The position numbers were made by a program, and so were the translations under genes. Positions 28,370-37,864 of a stretch of DNA of 64,000 nucleotides are shown here, one piece after another; positions within the stretch are counted from its first letter, which is position 1, and each line of letters opens with the position of its first letter. The stretch spans positions 350,836-414,835 of the forward strand of contig NZ_JAAXMS010000007.1 in assembly GCF_012290005.1 (NCBI RefSeq). The letters run 5' to 3'. The stretch comes from Crateriforma spongiae (lineage in GTDB: Bacteria; Planctomycetota; Planctomycetia; Pirellulales; Pirellulaceae). The notes beneath the pieces were generated by a model, which did no database searches, was not told where the DNA came from, and saw nothing but the letters and a program-made list of their open reading frames with translations.

Positions 28370-29506
28370 TCAATCCTGTGATTCGTCGTCGGATCGGCGA
28401 ACCGACGATGGGAAATAACAACAGTCGGGATCTTCGGCGAACATGTTGCCCGTCACGCCATAGGCGCGGGCACGCGAACCGCCACAAATCTTGTTGAATT
28501 CACAGCAGCCGCATTTGCCTTCCAAGTAGGAGGCGTCGCGAAGCTTTTGAAAGACCGGTGAATTCTGGTAAACGTCGACGACGCTTTGCCGGGGGAACAC
28601 ACCACAGGTCACCGGCAGAAAGCCGGTCGGATGAACGACACCGATGTGGCTGACGAACATCACGCCTTTTCCGTCGTTGATTCCCGCCGGCATGAACGGA
28701 CGCGTCGTTTCGTCATCCAATTTGCCTTCGCGGCGACGTTTCGCGGCATGCTTCTGAATGATGAAGCGGCGGTAATGCATCGCTTCGGTGGTTTTGATGC
28801 GATAAGGCTGTTTCAGTGACTGCTGATACAGTCGTTCAAAAGCTGCTTCGCATTGATCGGCGTTCAGACGATCACTTTCGGCGGCGCGTCCCACCGGGAT
28901 CAAGAAAAACACCGACCACATGTCCGTGCGAACCGTGGCAAACTGGTCTGCCATGGTTTCGATCTGGTCCACATTGGCAGGCGTCAGGGTGGTGTTGATT
29001 TGGGTGCTGACACCAAGGTCGGCGGCGGTGGCAAGCATTCGCATGCTGTGTTCATAACTTCCCGAAACGCCTCGGTTGGCGTCATGCGTCGCCGCGTCCG
29101 CGCCGTCAATGCTGATCGCCATCCGTGAAATCCCGGCATCTCGCAATCGTCCAATCGCTTCCGCGGTGACCAGCGGTGTCGGGCTGGGGGTGATCGAAAC
29201 CTCCAAACCGCTTTCGACGGCATAACGAATCAGTTCAAAAAGGTCGGCGCGTTTCAGCGGATCGCCACCGGTCAAGATCAACATCGGTGGCTGGGGGAAT
29301 TGGGCCAACTGGTCGATCAGAAGTTTTGATTCCGCCGTCGTCAATTCGCCAGGATCGCTTTTGGGCTGCGCGCAAGCACGGCAGTGTTGGCAAACCAAAT
29401 CGCAGGCCCGCGTGACTTCATAGAAACACAGCATCGGGCTGTGATCGAACGACGCTCGTGTTCGTTGGTGCAGAGGATTCGAACTGGGGCGAAAGGGCGC
29501 GATCAT
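28370..29506 (-). CDS. radical SAM/SPASM protein, NirJ/AhbD-like
   Basis: A 378-residue radical SAM enzyme. The [4Fe-4S] motif is C35-x3-C39-x2-C42 (TRACDLVCQHC). TGGDPLKR supplies the SAM-contact glycine region. The C-terminus carries a SPASM cluster of cysteines (KCGCCEFNKICGG, then DPDCC) that ligates extra Fe-S clusters. This architecture and the N-terminal sequence recall NirJ and AhbD, which modify haem precursors. Tight coupling (4-bp gap) to protoporphyrinogen oxidase supports a porphyrin-related reaction, such as side-chain decarboxylation or removal. The exact substrate is not established. Confidence 0.82.
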   Translation of the reverse strand: MIAPFRPSSNPLHQRTRASFDHSPMLCFYEVTRACDLVCQHCRACAQPKSDPGELTTAESKLLIDQLAQFPQPPMLILTGGDPLKRADLFELIRYAVESGLEVSITPSPTPLVTAEAIGRLRDAGISRMAISIDGADAATHDANRGVSGSYEHSMRMLATAADLGVSTQINTTLTPANVDQIETMADQFATVRTDMWSVFFLIPVGRAAESDRLNADQCEAAFERLYQQSLKQPYRIKTTEAMHYRRFIIQKHAAKRRREGKLDDETTRPFMPAGINDGKGVMFVSHIGVVHPTGFLPVTCGVFPRQSVVDVYQNSPVFQKLRDASYLEGKCGCCEFNKICGGSRARAYGVTGNMFAEDPDCCYFPSSVRRSDDESQD

Positions 29507-29613
29507 GACGGATCCTAAGGATGTGGCCCGGCGCGATGGAAATCAAATGCTGAGACCAACAATCCTATCGAAGAATCCTGCAGCATAGGCAGATTCAAAG
29601 TTGTGTTTTTCGT

Positions 29614-29630
29614 GCGTCACATTGTCACGC
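29614..29630. promoter_or_regulatory. 17-bp near-palindrome upstream of the radical SAM/hemY operon
   Basis: GCGTCACATTGTCACGC pairs 7 of 8 positions around its central base. It lies about 108 bp upstream of the radical SAM start, in a 202-bp gap with no gene. Size and position suit a dimeric regulator site. No regulator can be named. Confidence 0.35.
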
Positions 29631-29708
29631 GATCACGGGAAATTCCTGATAAGTCATTCAAGATGAAAATGAACAGGCATCGCAGAAGCGAACGCATGCA
29701 CCGCCGAT

Positions 29709-31538
29709 TCAGTCGATGCGATTCAATTCCACTGAGTGAACGTCAATGATTCCCGGTCCCTGCGGCTCCGATGCAAACAGCCGCAACGTTGTGCGACCTT
29801 GGGTTAGATTCAACGTCCCCAGCGAAAGGGCGCGGAAATCCTTGACAAAGTAGTGCGACTCTTTGACGCGTTCCTTGGGCTTCGCATAAAGCGGCGGGTC
29901 GAAAGCGACGGACACCAAAACGGACGTGCTGGCATCGTTTGCAGCGGCGCCGATGCGCACCCCGACGTTCGACGGAGCGCAGGTGTAGTGGACGACCGCT
30001 TCGTATAGGCCCGTTTGGCCGATATCGATGGGCCAATCAATGTGATCCGATGCATCGACCCAATTGACGAAGAATGAATTGTTCGGCGCTTTGGAACTGC
30101 GACGAATCAATCCGTGTGGCGTTCCATCCCGCGCGGGCAGTCGCGTCTTTGCGCGATAGCCGACAGTGAAGGGGCGATCCGTATTGGCGTCGAATGCCTG
30201 TCGCATGGATTCGCCGAATTCCGCAGCTTGCTTCTTCAGTCTGGTGGTCAAATCGGGGTGTCGTGATGCCACGTCGGTCGTCTGACCCAAATCTTGCCGC
30301 AAGTCGAATAAATGCCCCTTCGCATCCAATCGAAAACGGTCGGTGCGCGCACTGATTTGGTTGCCTCGAATGGAGAAGATTGTTCGCTCCGGCCATGCGC
30401 CTTGTGATCGCCGAAACAGTGGCAGCAAGTTTTTTCCGTCGATCGGTTTCGGCGGTTGCCAGTCGATCCCGGCAAATTCGGCCAGCGTTGGCATCAGGTC
30501 CAACGCCGCTGTTAGGTGTTCGATTCGCTGTCCGCCATCGATCTGGCCCGGCCAACGAATGAAACAGGGGCTGCGCACGCCACCTTCATCGATCGATCCC
30601 TTCTTGCCCTTCATGCCACCATTGAAGCGATACGAATTGGGCCCGTTATCGCAAAAGAACACGACGATGGTTTGTTCGCTCAGGTGCAAGCCTTCGATCT
30701 CCGATAGCAGTCGCCCGACGTTCCAATCGATGTTCTCGCACATCGCCAGTGCCGCCCGCGTCATCGCCAAGTCTTCACGCTGTGGATCGCGATGTCGTGG
30801 ATCGATCGCGGCATCTTCAAACTTGTCGTAGAACCGGTCGTCGACCATCATCGGCGAATGCGGCGTATTGAACGGCAAATAGCAGAAAAACTTCTGCTCA
30901 CGATGCTTGCGGATGAACTCAATCGCGTGGTCGGTAAAATCGTCCGCGACGTAACCGTTGCCGCGCACCATCGTGCCGTTGTGTTCCAGTGGGGGACTGA
31001 AATAGTGTCCCCAGTGGCCGGAAGTGAAACCGTAAAACTCGTCAAAGCCTTGGTCGTTGGGATGATAGGGAGGCTGCGTGCCGTTATGCCACTTGCCAAA
31101 GATTCCCGTGGCGTAACCCGCATCTTGGAAGAGTTCGCCGATCGTGAATTCGTCTGGATTCAGACGCTCTTGGCCTGTGCTTACGCCGCTGACACCGGTT
31201 CGTGGGTAATAGCGACCGGTCAAGAACTCGGCACGTGTGGGGGCACAGACCGAACAGACCAAAAACTGTTCCAGCGTGACGCCGTCGCGAGCTAACGAAT
31301 CGATGTGGGGTGTGCTTAGATTGCGATTTCCATGAACGCTTAGGTCCCCCCAACCCTGGTCGTCTGTCAAAATCACCACGACGTTGGGACGCGCGCCGGC
31401 ATCAGCCAGGCATGGTGGCGTTGATAAAACCAACAACGCGGCAAAAAACGCGAATTTGGAATGAGCGAAGCTTCGAAAGAGCAACGGAAGTCGCGATTCG
31501 AAGAATAGTTTGCCCTGAACGGGATGGCATCGATGCAT
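29709..31538 (-). CDS. type I sulfatase with C-terminal accessory domain
   Basis: A 609-residue secreted sulfatase. ATG 31538 is the assumed start; the signal helix (KFAFFAALLVLSTPPCLADA) comes late, so the true start may be further in. The alkaline-phosphatase-like fold shows the metal site PNVVVILTDDQGWGD, the formylglycine motif CAPTR (cysteine at about residue 98) within CSVCAPTRAEFLTG, and GIFGKWH. The last 130 residues form a beta-rich domain like those appended to planctomycete sulfatases. It removes sulfate esters from carbohydrates outside the cytoplasm after activation by a formylglycine-generating enzyme. It lies downstream of the fucosidase operon terminator, on the same strand. 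Confidence 0.9.
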   Translation of the reverse strand: MHRCHPVQGKLFFESRLPLLFRSFAHSKFAFFAALLVLSTPPCLADAGARPNVVVILTDDQGWGDLSVHGNRNLSTPHIDSLARDGVTLEQFLVCSVCAPTRAEFLTGRYYPRTGVSGVSTGQERLNPDEFTIGELFQDAGYATGIFGKWHNGTQPPYHPNDQGFDEFYGFTSGHWGHYFSPPLEHNGTMVRGNGYVADDFTDHAIEFIRKHREQKFFCYLPFNTPHSPMMVDDRFYDKFEDAAIDPRHRDPQREDLAMTRAALAMCENIDWNVGRLLSEIEGLHLSEQTIVVFFCDNGPNSYRFNGGMKGKKGSIDEGGVRSPCFIRWPGQIDGGQRIEHLTAALDLMPTLAEFAGIDWQPPKPIDGKNLLPLFRRSQGAWPERTIFSIRGNQISARTDRFRLDAKGHLFDLRQDLGQTTDVASRHPDLTTRLKKQAAEFGESMRQAFDANTDRPFTVGYRAKTRLPARDGTPHGLIRRSSKAPNNSFFVNWVDASDHIDWPIDIGQTGLYEAVVHYTCAPSNVGVRIGAAANDASTSVLVSVAFDPPLYAKPKERVKESHYFVKDFRALSLGTLNLTQGRTTLRLFASEPQGPGIIDVHSVELNRID

Positions 31539-31673
31539 GGCGTTCCCGACGCAATGGTGACTGATTTCGTTGATGTGAATCACACAGTTTAGCCATGCCA
31601 CCGACGGTCAGTGCGGACGCGTTGATCGGGGGTAACGGCGCATGCGGTCGCCGCCTGAAGGCCAGCTAGGCAC

Positions 31674-31706
31674 AAAAAAAGCGTCCTTGGCAAGAACCAA
31701 GGACGC
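31674..31706 (-). terminator. intrinsic terminator of the fucosidase/L-sugar operon
   Basis: On the minus strand GCGTCCTTGG, loop TTCTTG and CCAAGGACGC make a perfect 10-bp stem, followed by seven T. It lies 74 bp after the GH29 stop and closes the six-gene operon. Confidence 0.92.
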
Positions 31707-31779
31707 GATGCTGTTTCAGCAGATACGTTTCGATGGCATTCAATTTAGACTGAATTCAATCGAACGACTGTTTCATCAC

Positions 31780-33378
31780 TTAGCGGAGCTTGAAAACGTA
31801 GGCGTAATCGCAGGGACGTTTTTCAGGCAACGTGATCTTCAGCCCTTCCTGGGTGCGGTCGTATTCCAAGGGGCTTTCGGATCCCAGCAATTCAATCGAT
31901 TCGATTTGTCCGGGCCAGTGTTCCGATCCCGCAGCCAAAGTGCGGATGTTGATTTGACCGGATTCCGGCCAATCCATGATCGTCGCATAGATCACGTCGC
32001 CCTTTTTGGTGAAGCGAACGTCTTCGGCGGTGAACGGCTTGTCTTTGGATTCCGAAACGTGACCGGTGGAAACTGTCGTCGGGCCTTCGCCGAAGGTGGA
32101 CCAGAATTCGGTGCCGTAGATCGATTCGCCGTTGATCTTCAGCCATCCGCCGATCGCTTTCAGGATTGCTTGATCTTCCTCGGGAATGGTGCCGTCGGGA
32201 CGCGGACCGACGTTCAGCAGCAGGCAACCATTTTTGGAAACGATGTCCACCAAGTCGTCGACCAAGCGATCCGGCGTCTTGTATTTCTGGTTCTGGGTGT
32301 AGCCCCACGAACTGGCGCTGACCGCCGTGTCGGTTTGCCAGAACGGTTCACGAATACCGGCCATCTTGGAGCGTTCTTTGTCCAAAACCGCAGCCGATTC
32401 GGGAAACGCTTGGAACTTGTAGTTGATGATTCCCAAGCTGTCGTCGTCGCCGGACGTCTTGTTGTAGTAGTACGCGGCAAAACGTTTCAGGTGATCGGCA
32501 AAGGGATTGGAGTCGTAAGATTCGATAACGCGAGGAGCGATTCCAAAGTCGAACCACATCACTTCCGGCTGGTACTTGTCGACCAGTTCGCAGGTGCGTG
32601 CCAACCAATCATCTTTGAATTGGTCGTCGTGCGGTTCAAAGTTCTCTTGATACTTGTCGGCACCGGGCTTGAACAAGAAAGGCATCGGGCGACCGTACAA
32701 ACCTGCGAATTCGGGGTTTGCGTTGTCGTAATCTTCGCTGCGGACGTAGTACTGCCAGTTGAAAGCGCGGTGGCTGCTGAGCCCAAAGTGCAGGCCTTCG
32801 GCACGGACGGCATCGGCCAGTTCGGCGATCACGTCACGGTGCGGTCCCATTTCCGAAGCGTCCCATTTGGTGAACGCACAGTCGTACATGGGGAATCCGT
32901 CGTGGTGTTCGGCGACGGGGATCACATAGCGTGCACCGGTATCCTTAAAAAGCTTGGCCCATGCGGCGGCGTCAAACTTTTCGGCTTTGAATTCTGGGAT
33001 GAAATCCTTGTAACCAAAAGTCTTTTGTGGTCCATAGGTTTCACGGTGATGTTCGAAAAAGTTGTCACCGCGGCGTTTCGTATCGATGTACATCTGACGC
33101 GGGTACCATTCACTGCCGAAGGCCGGCACGCTGTAGGCACCCCAGTGGATAAAGATCCCGAACTTTGCGTCTTTGTACCACTGTGGGATTTTGTAGGTGG
33201 ATAGCGAGTCCCATTCGGGCTGGAATGGACCGTCCTTTGCAGCCTGGTCGATTTTTTCAACAGCCGGGGCGACGGCGGGATGCGGCGCTAATTCGGGGTG
33301 CGTGGTCGCGTCCTGGCCCCAAACTGGCGACGCGAGCGTGCCGAGCAAAACGGCGGCACCGAAAAGGGTTTTATTCAT
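31780..33378 (-). CDS. GH29 alpha-L-fucosidase, secreted
   Basis: A 532-residue protein with signal peptide MNKTLFGAAVLLGTLASPVWG. The GH29 TIM barrel shows WYKDAKFGIFIHWGAYSVPA, RYVIPVAEHHDGFPMYD (HHDGF at 158-162) and the nucleophile in MWFDFG (D277). A beta-sandwich domain follows. GH29 enzymes release terminal alpha-L-fucose with retention, and some accept alpha-L-galactosides. Being secreted, it acts on glycans before uptake by the next gene's symporter. It is the last gene of the operon, 39 bp after the symporter stop and just before a strong terminator. Confidence 0.94.
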   Translation of the reverse strand: MNKTLFGAAVLLGTLASPVWGQDATTHPELAPHPAVAPAVEKIDQAAKDGPFQPEWDSLSTYKIPQWYKDAKFGIFIHWGAYSVPAFGSEWYPRQMYIDTKRRGDNFFEHHRETYGPQKTFGYKDFIPEFKAEKFDAAAWAKLFKDTGARYVIPVAEHHDGFPMYDCAFTKWDASEMGPHRDVIAELADAVRAEGLHFGLSSHRAFNWQYYVRSEDYDNANPEFAGLYGRPMPFLFKPGADKYQENFEPHDDQFKDDWLARTCELVDKYQPEVMWFDFGIAPRVIESYDSNPFADHLKRFAAYYYNKTSGDDDSLGIINYKFQAFPESAAVLDKERSKMAGIREPFWQTDTAVSASSWGYTQNQKYKTPDRLVDDLVDIVSKNGCLLLNVGPRPDGTIPEEDQAILKAIGGWLKINGESIYGTEFWSTFGEGPTTVSTGHVSESKDKPFTAEDVRFTKKGDVIYATIMDWPESGQINIRTLAAGSEHWPGQIESIELLGSESPLEYDRTQEGLKITLPEKRPCDYAYVFKLR

Positions 33379-33417
33379 GACAAAGTTCTCTTGTCGTTCT
33401 GGATAGGGGGAAACAGG

Positions 33418-34857
33418 TTAGGCGGATGTGCTGGTGGGACGCTGGGTCATCGACATTGCAAATCCATAGATGGCAATGACGACAAAACAGATCAGCGGCA
33501 GAACAAAGGAAACACGGACGGATTCCAGTTCCATTCCGGCAAAGTTGAACGCGTTCATGTCGATGATTTGGCCTTGGAAACGCGGCATCAATGCACCGCC
33601 GACGATGGCAAAGATCAGGCCGGCCGACGCCAGTTTGCCGTCTTCCGGATTCAGGCCATCCAGTGCCAATCCATAGATCGTTGGGAACATCAGTGACATG
33701 CAGGCGCTGACGCCGACCAGGCAATAGATCCCCGCATAGCCTTGAACAAAAATGGCTCCCGCGGTCAGCAGCATCCCGCCGATCGCCAGGATGCCCAACA
33801 GCAATCCCGGGCGGAGATATTTCAGGATGAAGGTGCAGATGAACCGGCTGGTCAAAAAGATGATCATCGCGGCGATGTTGTGGCGTTGGGCTTCGGCCGC
33901 CGTCATCCCCAATAGTGTCATTCCATAGTGAATGATGAACGTCCAACACATGATTTGTGCGCCGACGTAGAACGCTTGAGCAAACACCCCGCCCAGATAG
34001 CGGAACGTCGCCAGTTTCAATGTCAGTTTGCCCAGTGATATCTGTTCATGTTCGCGTCCGGTGTCCGGCATTTTCGAAATTGCGAAAACCAATAGGACGG
34101 CGATCACGACCACGCCGATCACCACATAGGGGACACGCACAACGCCCAAGTCGTGCGCTTGCATGGCTTGGTGTTCGGTCGGGTTTGCAACGCTGTAGTC
34201 TTCCAGTGCCTGGGTGACCAAACCGTCGACTTCGCTGGGAAGCATTTCCTGATAAGCCGGGTTTGCGTCGACTTGCTGCTGGCGAAAATCGGCGACTTGC
34301 AAGTTGGGCAGGATGAATTGGCTGGCAACAATCATCCCCGTCAATGAACCGATGGGATTAAACGCTTGGGCCAGGTTCAGACGTCGTGTGGCCGTTTCCG
34401 GTGGCCCCATCGAAAGAATGTAAGGGTTGGCGGTGGTTTCCAAAAAGGCCAAGCCGAACGTCAACACGTACAGTGCGACCAGGAACAAACCGAATTGCAT
34501 GTTCATGCTGGCGGGAATGAACAACAGGGCGCCGATCGCATACAGCCCTAGGCCCAGTAGGATCCCCGTCTTGAACGAAAACCGACGGATGACCAACGCG
34601 GCCGGGATCGCCATCGTTGCATAACCGCCATAAAAAGCCGTTTGCACCAACGAGCTTTGAGCGTTGCTGATCAGAAAGATCTCTTTGAACGCTTTGACCA
34701 GCGGATTGGTTACATCGTTGGCGAAGCCCCACAGGGCAAACAATGACGTGACCAAAATGAATGGAAACAAGAACTTCGATGGGACGACCGTCGCTTCACT
34801 TTCGGCGGTCGCTGGGGATGGGACGGGTGAGTCGACCGGGACGGTGGAATCGGCCAT
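33418..34857 (-). CDS. fucP: FucP-like sugar:H+ symporter (MFS)
   Basis: A 479-residue 12-helix permease of the fucose-galactose-glucose:H+ symporter group. The first helix carries FALWGFANDVTNPLVKAF, with the Asn-Asp pair typical of FucP, and a later segment reads LAFLETTANPYILSMGPPE. An extended periplasmic loop between helices 6 and 7 (about residues 200-250) is longer than in E. coli FucP. FucP carries L-fucose and also L-galactose, matching the flanking fucosidase and L-galactose/L-fucose oxidising genes. Spacing to neighbours is 28 and 39 bp, consistent with one transcript. Confidence 0.9.
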   Translation of the reverse strand: MADSTVPVDSPVPSPATAESEATVVPSKFLFPFILVTSLFALWGFANDVTNPLVKAFKEIFLISNAQSSLVQTAFYGGYATMAIPAALVIRRFSFKTGILLGLGLYAIGALLFIPASMNMQFGLFLVALYVLTFGLAFLETTANPYILSMGPPETATRRLNLAQAFNPIGSLTGMIVASQFILPNLQVADFRQQQVDANPAYQEMLPSEVDGLVTQALEDYSVANPTEHQAMQAHDLGVVRVPYVVIGVVVIAVLLVFAISKMPDTGREHEQISLGKLTLKLATFRYLGGVFAQAFYVGAQIMCWTFIIHYGMTLLGMTAAEAQRHNIAAMIIFLTSRFICTFILKYLRPGLLLGILAIGGMLLTAGAIFVQGYAGIYCLVGVSACMSLMFPTIYGLALDGLNPEDGKLASAGLIFAIVGGALMPRFQGQIIDMNAFNFAGMELESVRVSFVLPLICFVVIAIYGFAMSMTQRPTSTSA

Positions 34858-34885
34858 CTGTCATAAGCCTTAGGTGGGAGAAGCC

Positions 34886-35704
34886 TTATCGGGGAAAGAA
34901 GTCGCGGAAAGCTTCGATTGTCTTGACCGCGGCGGTATCCGAATCGGGCAGCGGGAATGCTTCGGCCGAAAGATAGCCGTCAAATCGGATGTCCTGGAGC
35001 GCCCGGGTGATCGGCGCAAAATCCATGTGTCCCAAACCGACGGCCTGTCGGTTGGAATCCACAAAGTGAATGTGTCCGATGTCGTTGCCGCCATCGCGGA
35101 TCGCCTGGGCAATGTCGGCCTCTTCGATGTTCATATGGAACAAATCGGCCAGCAGTTTGACGTTGTCCGTGTCCAGGGTTCGCAAGAAACCGCAGGCGTC
35201 GGCCACGGTGGTCAGCAAATTGGTCTCGTAGCGGTTCAGCGGTTCATAGATCAGCGGCACGTCATGTTCCGCAGCGATCGGGGCCAAACGATTGATTGAT
35301 TCGGCAAGCAATCCCAAAGCCGCGTCACGATCCAGGTCGCCGCCCCAGCGTCCCTGCATCGATCCAATGATCGCGGGCGCCGACAATCGACCACCAAAAT
35401 GAATGATGGATTCGACGAATTGGCATGCCTTTTCGCGACGATCTTTGTCGGGGTCGGTCAGGCTTAGCCCGTGTTTGACCATGCCCGCGCCGGTGCCCAC
35501 CGCGGCAACCTTCAGCTCATGCTGCTGCAGCGTCGGCAGAAGTTTGTCCACGTCGACCGCATCGGCCGAAGGGGCGAAGATTTCGATGGCATCAAAGCCC
35601 AGGCGTGCTGCTTCGCTGCAGGCATCGTCCAGTCCGTTCCAATAGACAAAAGGGCCGCCCTTGGCTTCTTCGACCAAGCTGACGGTGATGGCTGACTTGA
35701 TCAT
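34886..35704 (-). CDS. sugar isomerase/epimerase-like TIM-barrel protein
   Basis: A 272-residue protein of the xylose-isomerase-like barrel family. Start ATG 35704 is fixed by a GAGGT ribosome-binding site 7 bp upstream. Metal-binding acidic residues of this family are seen in IYEPLNRYET, LLADLFHMNIEE, HIHFVDSNRQ and YLSAEAFPLP. Relatives interconvert ketoses (tagatose 3-epimerase), hydroxypyruvate or inosose. In this operon it may isomerise a keto-acid or deoxy sugar intermediate. Its start is 2 bp after the stop of the dehydrogenase gene, so translation is coupled. Confidence 0.8.
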   Translation of the reverse strand: MIKSAITVSLVEEAKGGPFVYWNGLDDACSEAARLGFDAIEIFAPSADAVDVDKLLPTLQQHELKVAAVGTGAGMVKHGLSLTDPDKDRREKACQFVESIIHFGGRLSAPAIIGSMQGRWGGDLDRDAALGLLAESINRLAPIAAEHDVPLIYEPLNRYETNLLTTVADACGFLRTLDTDNVKLLADLFHMNIEEADIAQAIRDGGNDIGHIHFVDSNRQAVGLGHMDFAPITRALQDIRFDGYLSAEAFPLPDSDTAAVKTIEAFRDFFPR

Positions 35705-35706
35705 TT

Positions 35707-36732
35707 TCAAACCTCGATAACCGCTTTGATGACTCCGGTTTCCGGTCGCGTCCACGATTCGAACACATCTGGGACTTCGTTGAATGACGCGTGGTGCGTG
35801 ATCCACGGTTGGGTGTCGATGATACCGGCATCAATTAGGCGAATGATGCGTGGGAAGTCCGGCGACAACGCGTTGCGGCTGGCCATCAAGTTCAGTTCGC
35901 GGCGATGGAAAAACGCCGCGTGGGGAAAGTCCAGGTTCTGTTGCGTGATTCCCACGTAAACAACCCGACCGGCAAAGGCGGCGAATTCCATGCTGCGGAC
36001 CATCGACCCGTTGTGACCGGTGGCATCGATCACCACGTCGGCAAATTGGCCGTCGGTCAAGTCGCGGATCGCTTCGATATCCGAATCGTCGCCTTTGATT
36101 TGGACGGTGTCTTGCACCCCCATACGCTGGCGAACGAACTCCAGACGTGATTCCACCAAGTCGGCGATGATAACGCGTGCGCCCGTCAGCTTTGCGAACT
36201 CCAAAGCCGACAAGCCGATCGGACCGGCACCCAAGATCAAGATGTTTTCTTTGCCCTGCAGTTTGCTGCGGTCCACCGCGTGACAGCCGATGGCCAATGT
36301 TTCCACCAATGCGGCTTGGTCCATGGTGAGGTTGCCTGAAGGGTGCAGCTTTCGCGCCGGCAGCGTCATCTGTTCGGCCAAGCCGCCATCGCACATGACG
36401 CCCAATGTTTGATGATGTTCACAACAGTTGGTGAACCCACGGCGACACGAATAGCACTGTTGGCAATTGATGTACGGTTCAACCGCACAGAACTGGCCGA
36501 CCGAGACGTTCTTGACGCCTTCACCGACGGCCACGACTTCCACGCCCAATTCGTGCCCGGGGATGCGTGGGTAGGAAAAGAACGGGAACTTACCCAGGTA
36601 GCCACCCAGGTCCGTTCCGCAAACGCCCACGCGATGAATTTTGACAACGGCTTCGCCGGGACCGGGTTTGCCGGGAGCCTGAATATCAACGATTTCCCAA
36701 CGTTTGGGTTCGCTTAACTGCAGTGCTTTCAT
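35707..36732 (-). CDS. zinc-dependent L-galactonate-5-dehydrogenase-like alcohol dehydrogenase
   Basis: A 341-residue medium-chain dehydrogenase starting at ATG 36732 (MKALQLSEPKRW). The catalytic zinc site is in RVGVCGTDLGG and IPGHELG. The structural zinc site is in CQQCYSCRRGFTNCCE. The NAD-binding loop is LILGAGPIGLSAL. From memory, the segments PFFSYPR, CQQC, TNCCE and SRNA at equivalent places recall E. coli LgoD (YjjN), which oxidises L-galactonate at C5 to D-tagaturonate. The neighbouring L-galactose-dehydrogenase-type and UxaE-type genes make that reaction, or the same on L-fuconate, the best guess. It is not proved by sequence alone. Confidence 0.8.
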   Translation of the reverse strand: MKALQLSEPKRWEIVDIQAPGKPGPGEAVVKIHRVGVCGTDLGGYLGKFPFFSYPRIPGHELGVEVVAVGEGVKNVSVGQFCAVEPYINCQQCYSCRRGFTNCCEHHQTLGVMCDGGLAEQMTLPARKLHPSGNLTMDQAALVETLAIGCHAVDRSKLQGKENILILGAGPIGLSALEFAKLTGARVIIADLVESRLEFVRQRMGVQDTVQIKGDDSDIEAIRDLTDGQFADVVIDATGHNGSMVRSMEFAAFAGRVVYVGITQQNLDFPHAAFFHRRELNLMASRNALSPDFPRIIRLIDAGIIDTQPWITHHASFNEVPDVFESWTRPETGVIKAVIEV

Positions 36733-36755
36733 AAGGATTGATTCGTCTTGGTGGG

Positions 36756-37688
36756 TCAATTGTTTTCGGGAAGGCCGGACGGATGACCGACGTTCTTGAC
36801 GTCTGCGAAGATCTGTTGGACTTCCGCCAACAGGGCTTCGTCCATCGGTTGATCGATCCACTGAGCCCACTTTTCAATGTTCTTGGGATTCGCGCTGCCG
36901 GCGATCGTGGTCGACATGTCGGGGTTGGCGCAAGAGAACTGCAGTGCCAATTGCGCAATGTCCACACCGTGTTTCTCACAGCACATCGCAGCTTTGCTGG
37001 CTGCCGCACGCACCTCGGGTGTTTCCAAGCACCATGGCGGCAACGGCGCGTTGGTCAGAAGGCGTGCCTGGAAAGGCCCAGCGTTCATCGCACCGATGCC
37101 CTTTTCTTTCAGCATGGGAACGGTTTCATCGGCAAACCGAGTGTTTTGTAGCGTGTATTGGTTGTACGACAGCACGCAATCCAAGTCGGCTTTGGCGGCG
37201 ATCTCGTGAAAGATCTTTTGCGGATAACCACTGATGCCGACATAACGAATTTTTCCGGCCTGTTGTGCTTCACGCAGGGCGGGCAGTGTTTCGGCAACGA
37301 TTTGGTCCAGGTCGACAAATTCGATGTCGTGACACAGCATGATGTCGACGTGGTCCAATCCCATCCGGTGCAACGAAACGTCAACGCTTTCGGCGACCCG
37401 TTTGGCAGAAAAGTCAAACTTGTCGCGATCGTAGCGTCCCAGCTTGGTGCACATCACATAGTCGTCACGCGGCACATCACGCAGAGCAACGCCCAGCAGG
37501 ACTTCGCTCATCCCACGACCGTAGTAGGCCGACGTGTCGATCAAATTGATGCCCAAGTCCAAAGCGACGCGAACGCTGCGAAGGGCTTCGTCCAATTGGA
37601 TGCTGCGGAATTCTTGCCCCAGCGATGAGGCGCCAAATCCGATGACGGGTAATTCCAGGTCCGTGCCCAGAAGCTTGCGTTTTTGCAT
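36756..37688 (-). CDS. aldo/keto reductase, L-galactose/L-fucose dehydrogenase type
   Basis: A 310-residue AKR. Family elements are GFGASSLG, NLIDTSAYYGRGMSEVLLG (catalytic Asp and Tyr), the Lys of VMCTKLGRYD, and the His of MLCHDIEF. Several stretches (FDFSAKRV, CHDIEF, DQIVAETLPAL, LALQFSCAN) recall plant L-galactose dehydrogenase, remembered rather than searched. Such enzymes oxidise L-galactose or L-fucose at C1 to the lactone with NAD(P). It sits between the UxaE-like and C5-dehydrogenase genes (gaps 176 and 23 bp). A lactonase was not found nearby. Confidence 0.85.
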   Translation of the reverse strand: MQKRKLLGTDLELPVIGFGASSLGQEFRSIQLDEALRSVRVALDLGINLIDTSAYYGRGMSEVLLGVALRDVPRDDYVMCTKLGRYDRDKFDFSAKRVAESVDVSLHRMGLDHVDIMLCHDIEFVDLDQIVAETLPALREAQQAGKIRYVGISGYPQKIFHEIAAKADLDCVLSYNQYTLQNTRFADETVPMLKEKGIGAMNAGPFQARLLTNAPLPPWCLETPEVRAAASKAAMCCEKHGVDIAQLALQFSCANPDMSTTIAGSANPKNIEKWAQWIDQPMDEALLAEVQQIFADVKNVGHPSGLPENN

Positions 37689-37864
37689 TGCGGAAGATGG
37701 GGTGCGAATGAATGGGGGCGATGGAAGGAGCCGGCAGTAACCGCGGCGTTGCGAAGTGGACCTGCCGTTGTCAGCAGGCCGCCTGAATCGGTCACAACAG
37801 CCGCGGCCGAGCGATGCAGCCGGCGATCAAGTGCGGACGCCGGCGAAGCCGGTCGTCGGTTAGG

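Noticed and set aside
31642..33204. 520-residue plus-strand frame
   Set aside because: Antisense to the GH29 fucosidase, which has the catalytic motifs and a signal peptide.
37840..37852. Short hairpin CCGGCGAAGCCGG between the UxaE-like and AKR genes
   Set aside because: Five-bp stem without a T-tract inside an apparent operon; could be an RNA processing site but evidence is too weak.
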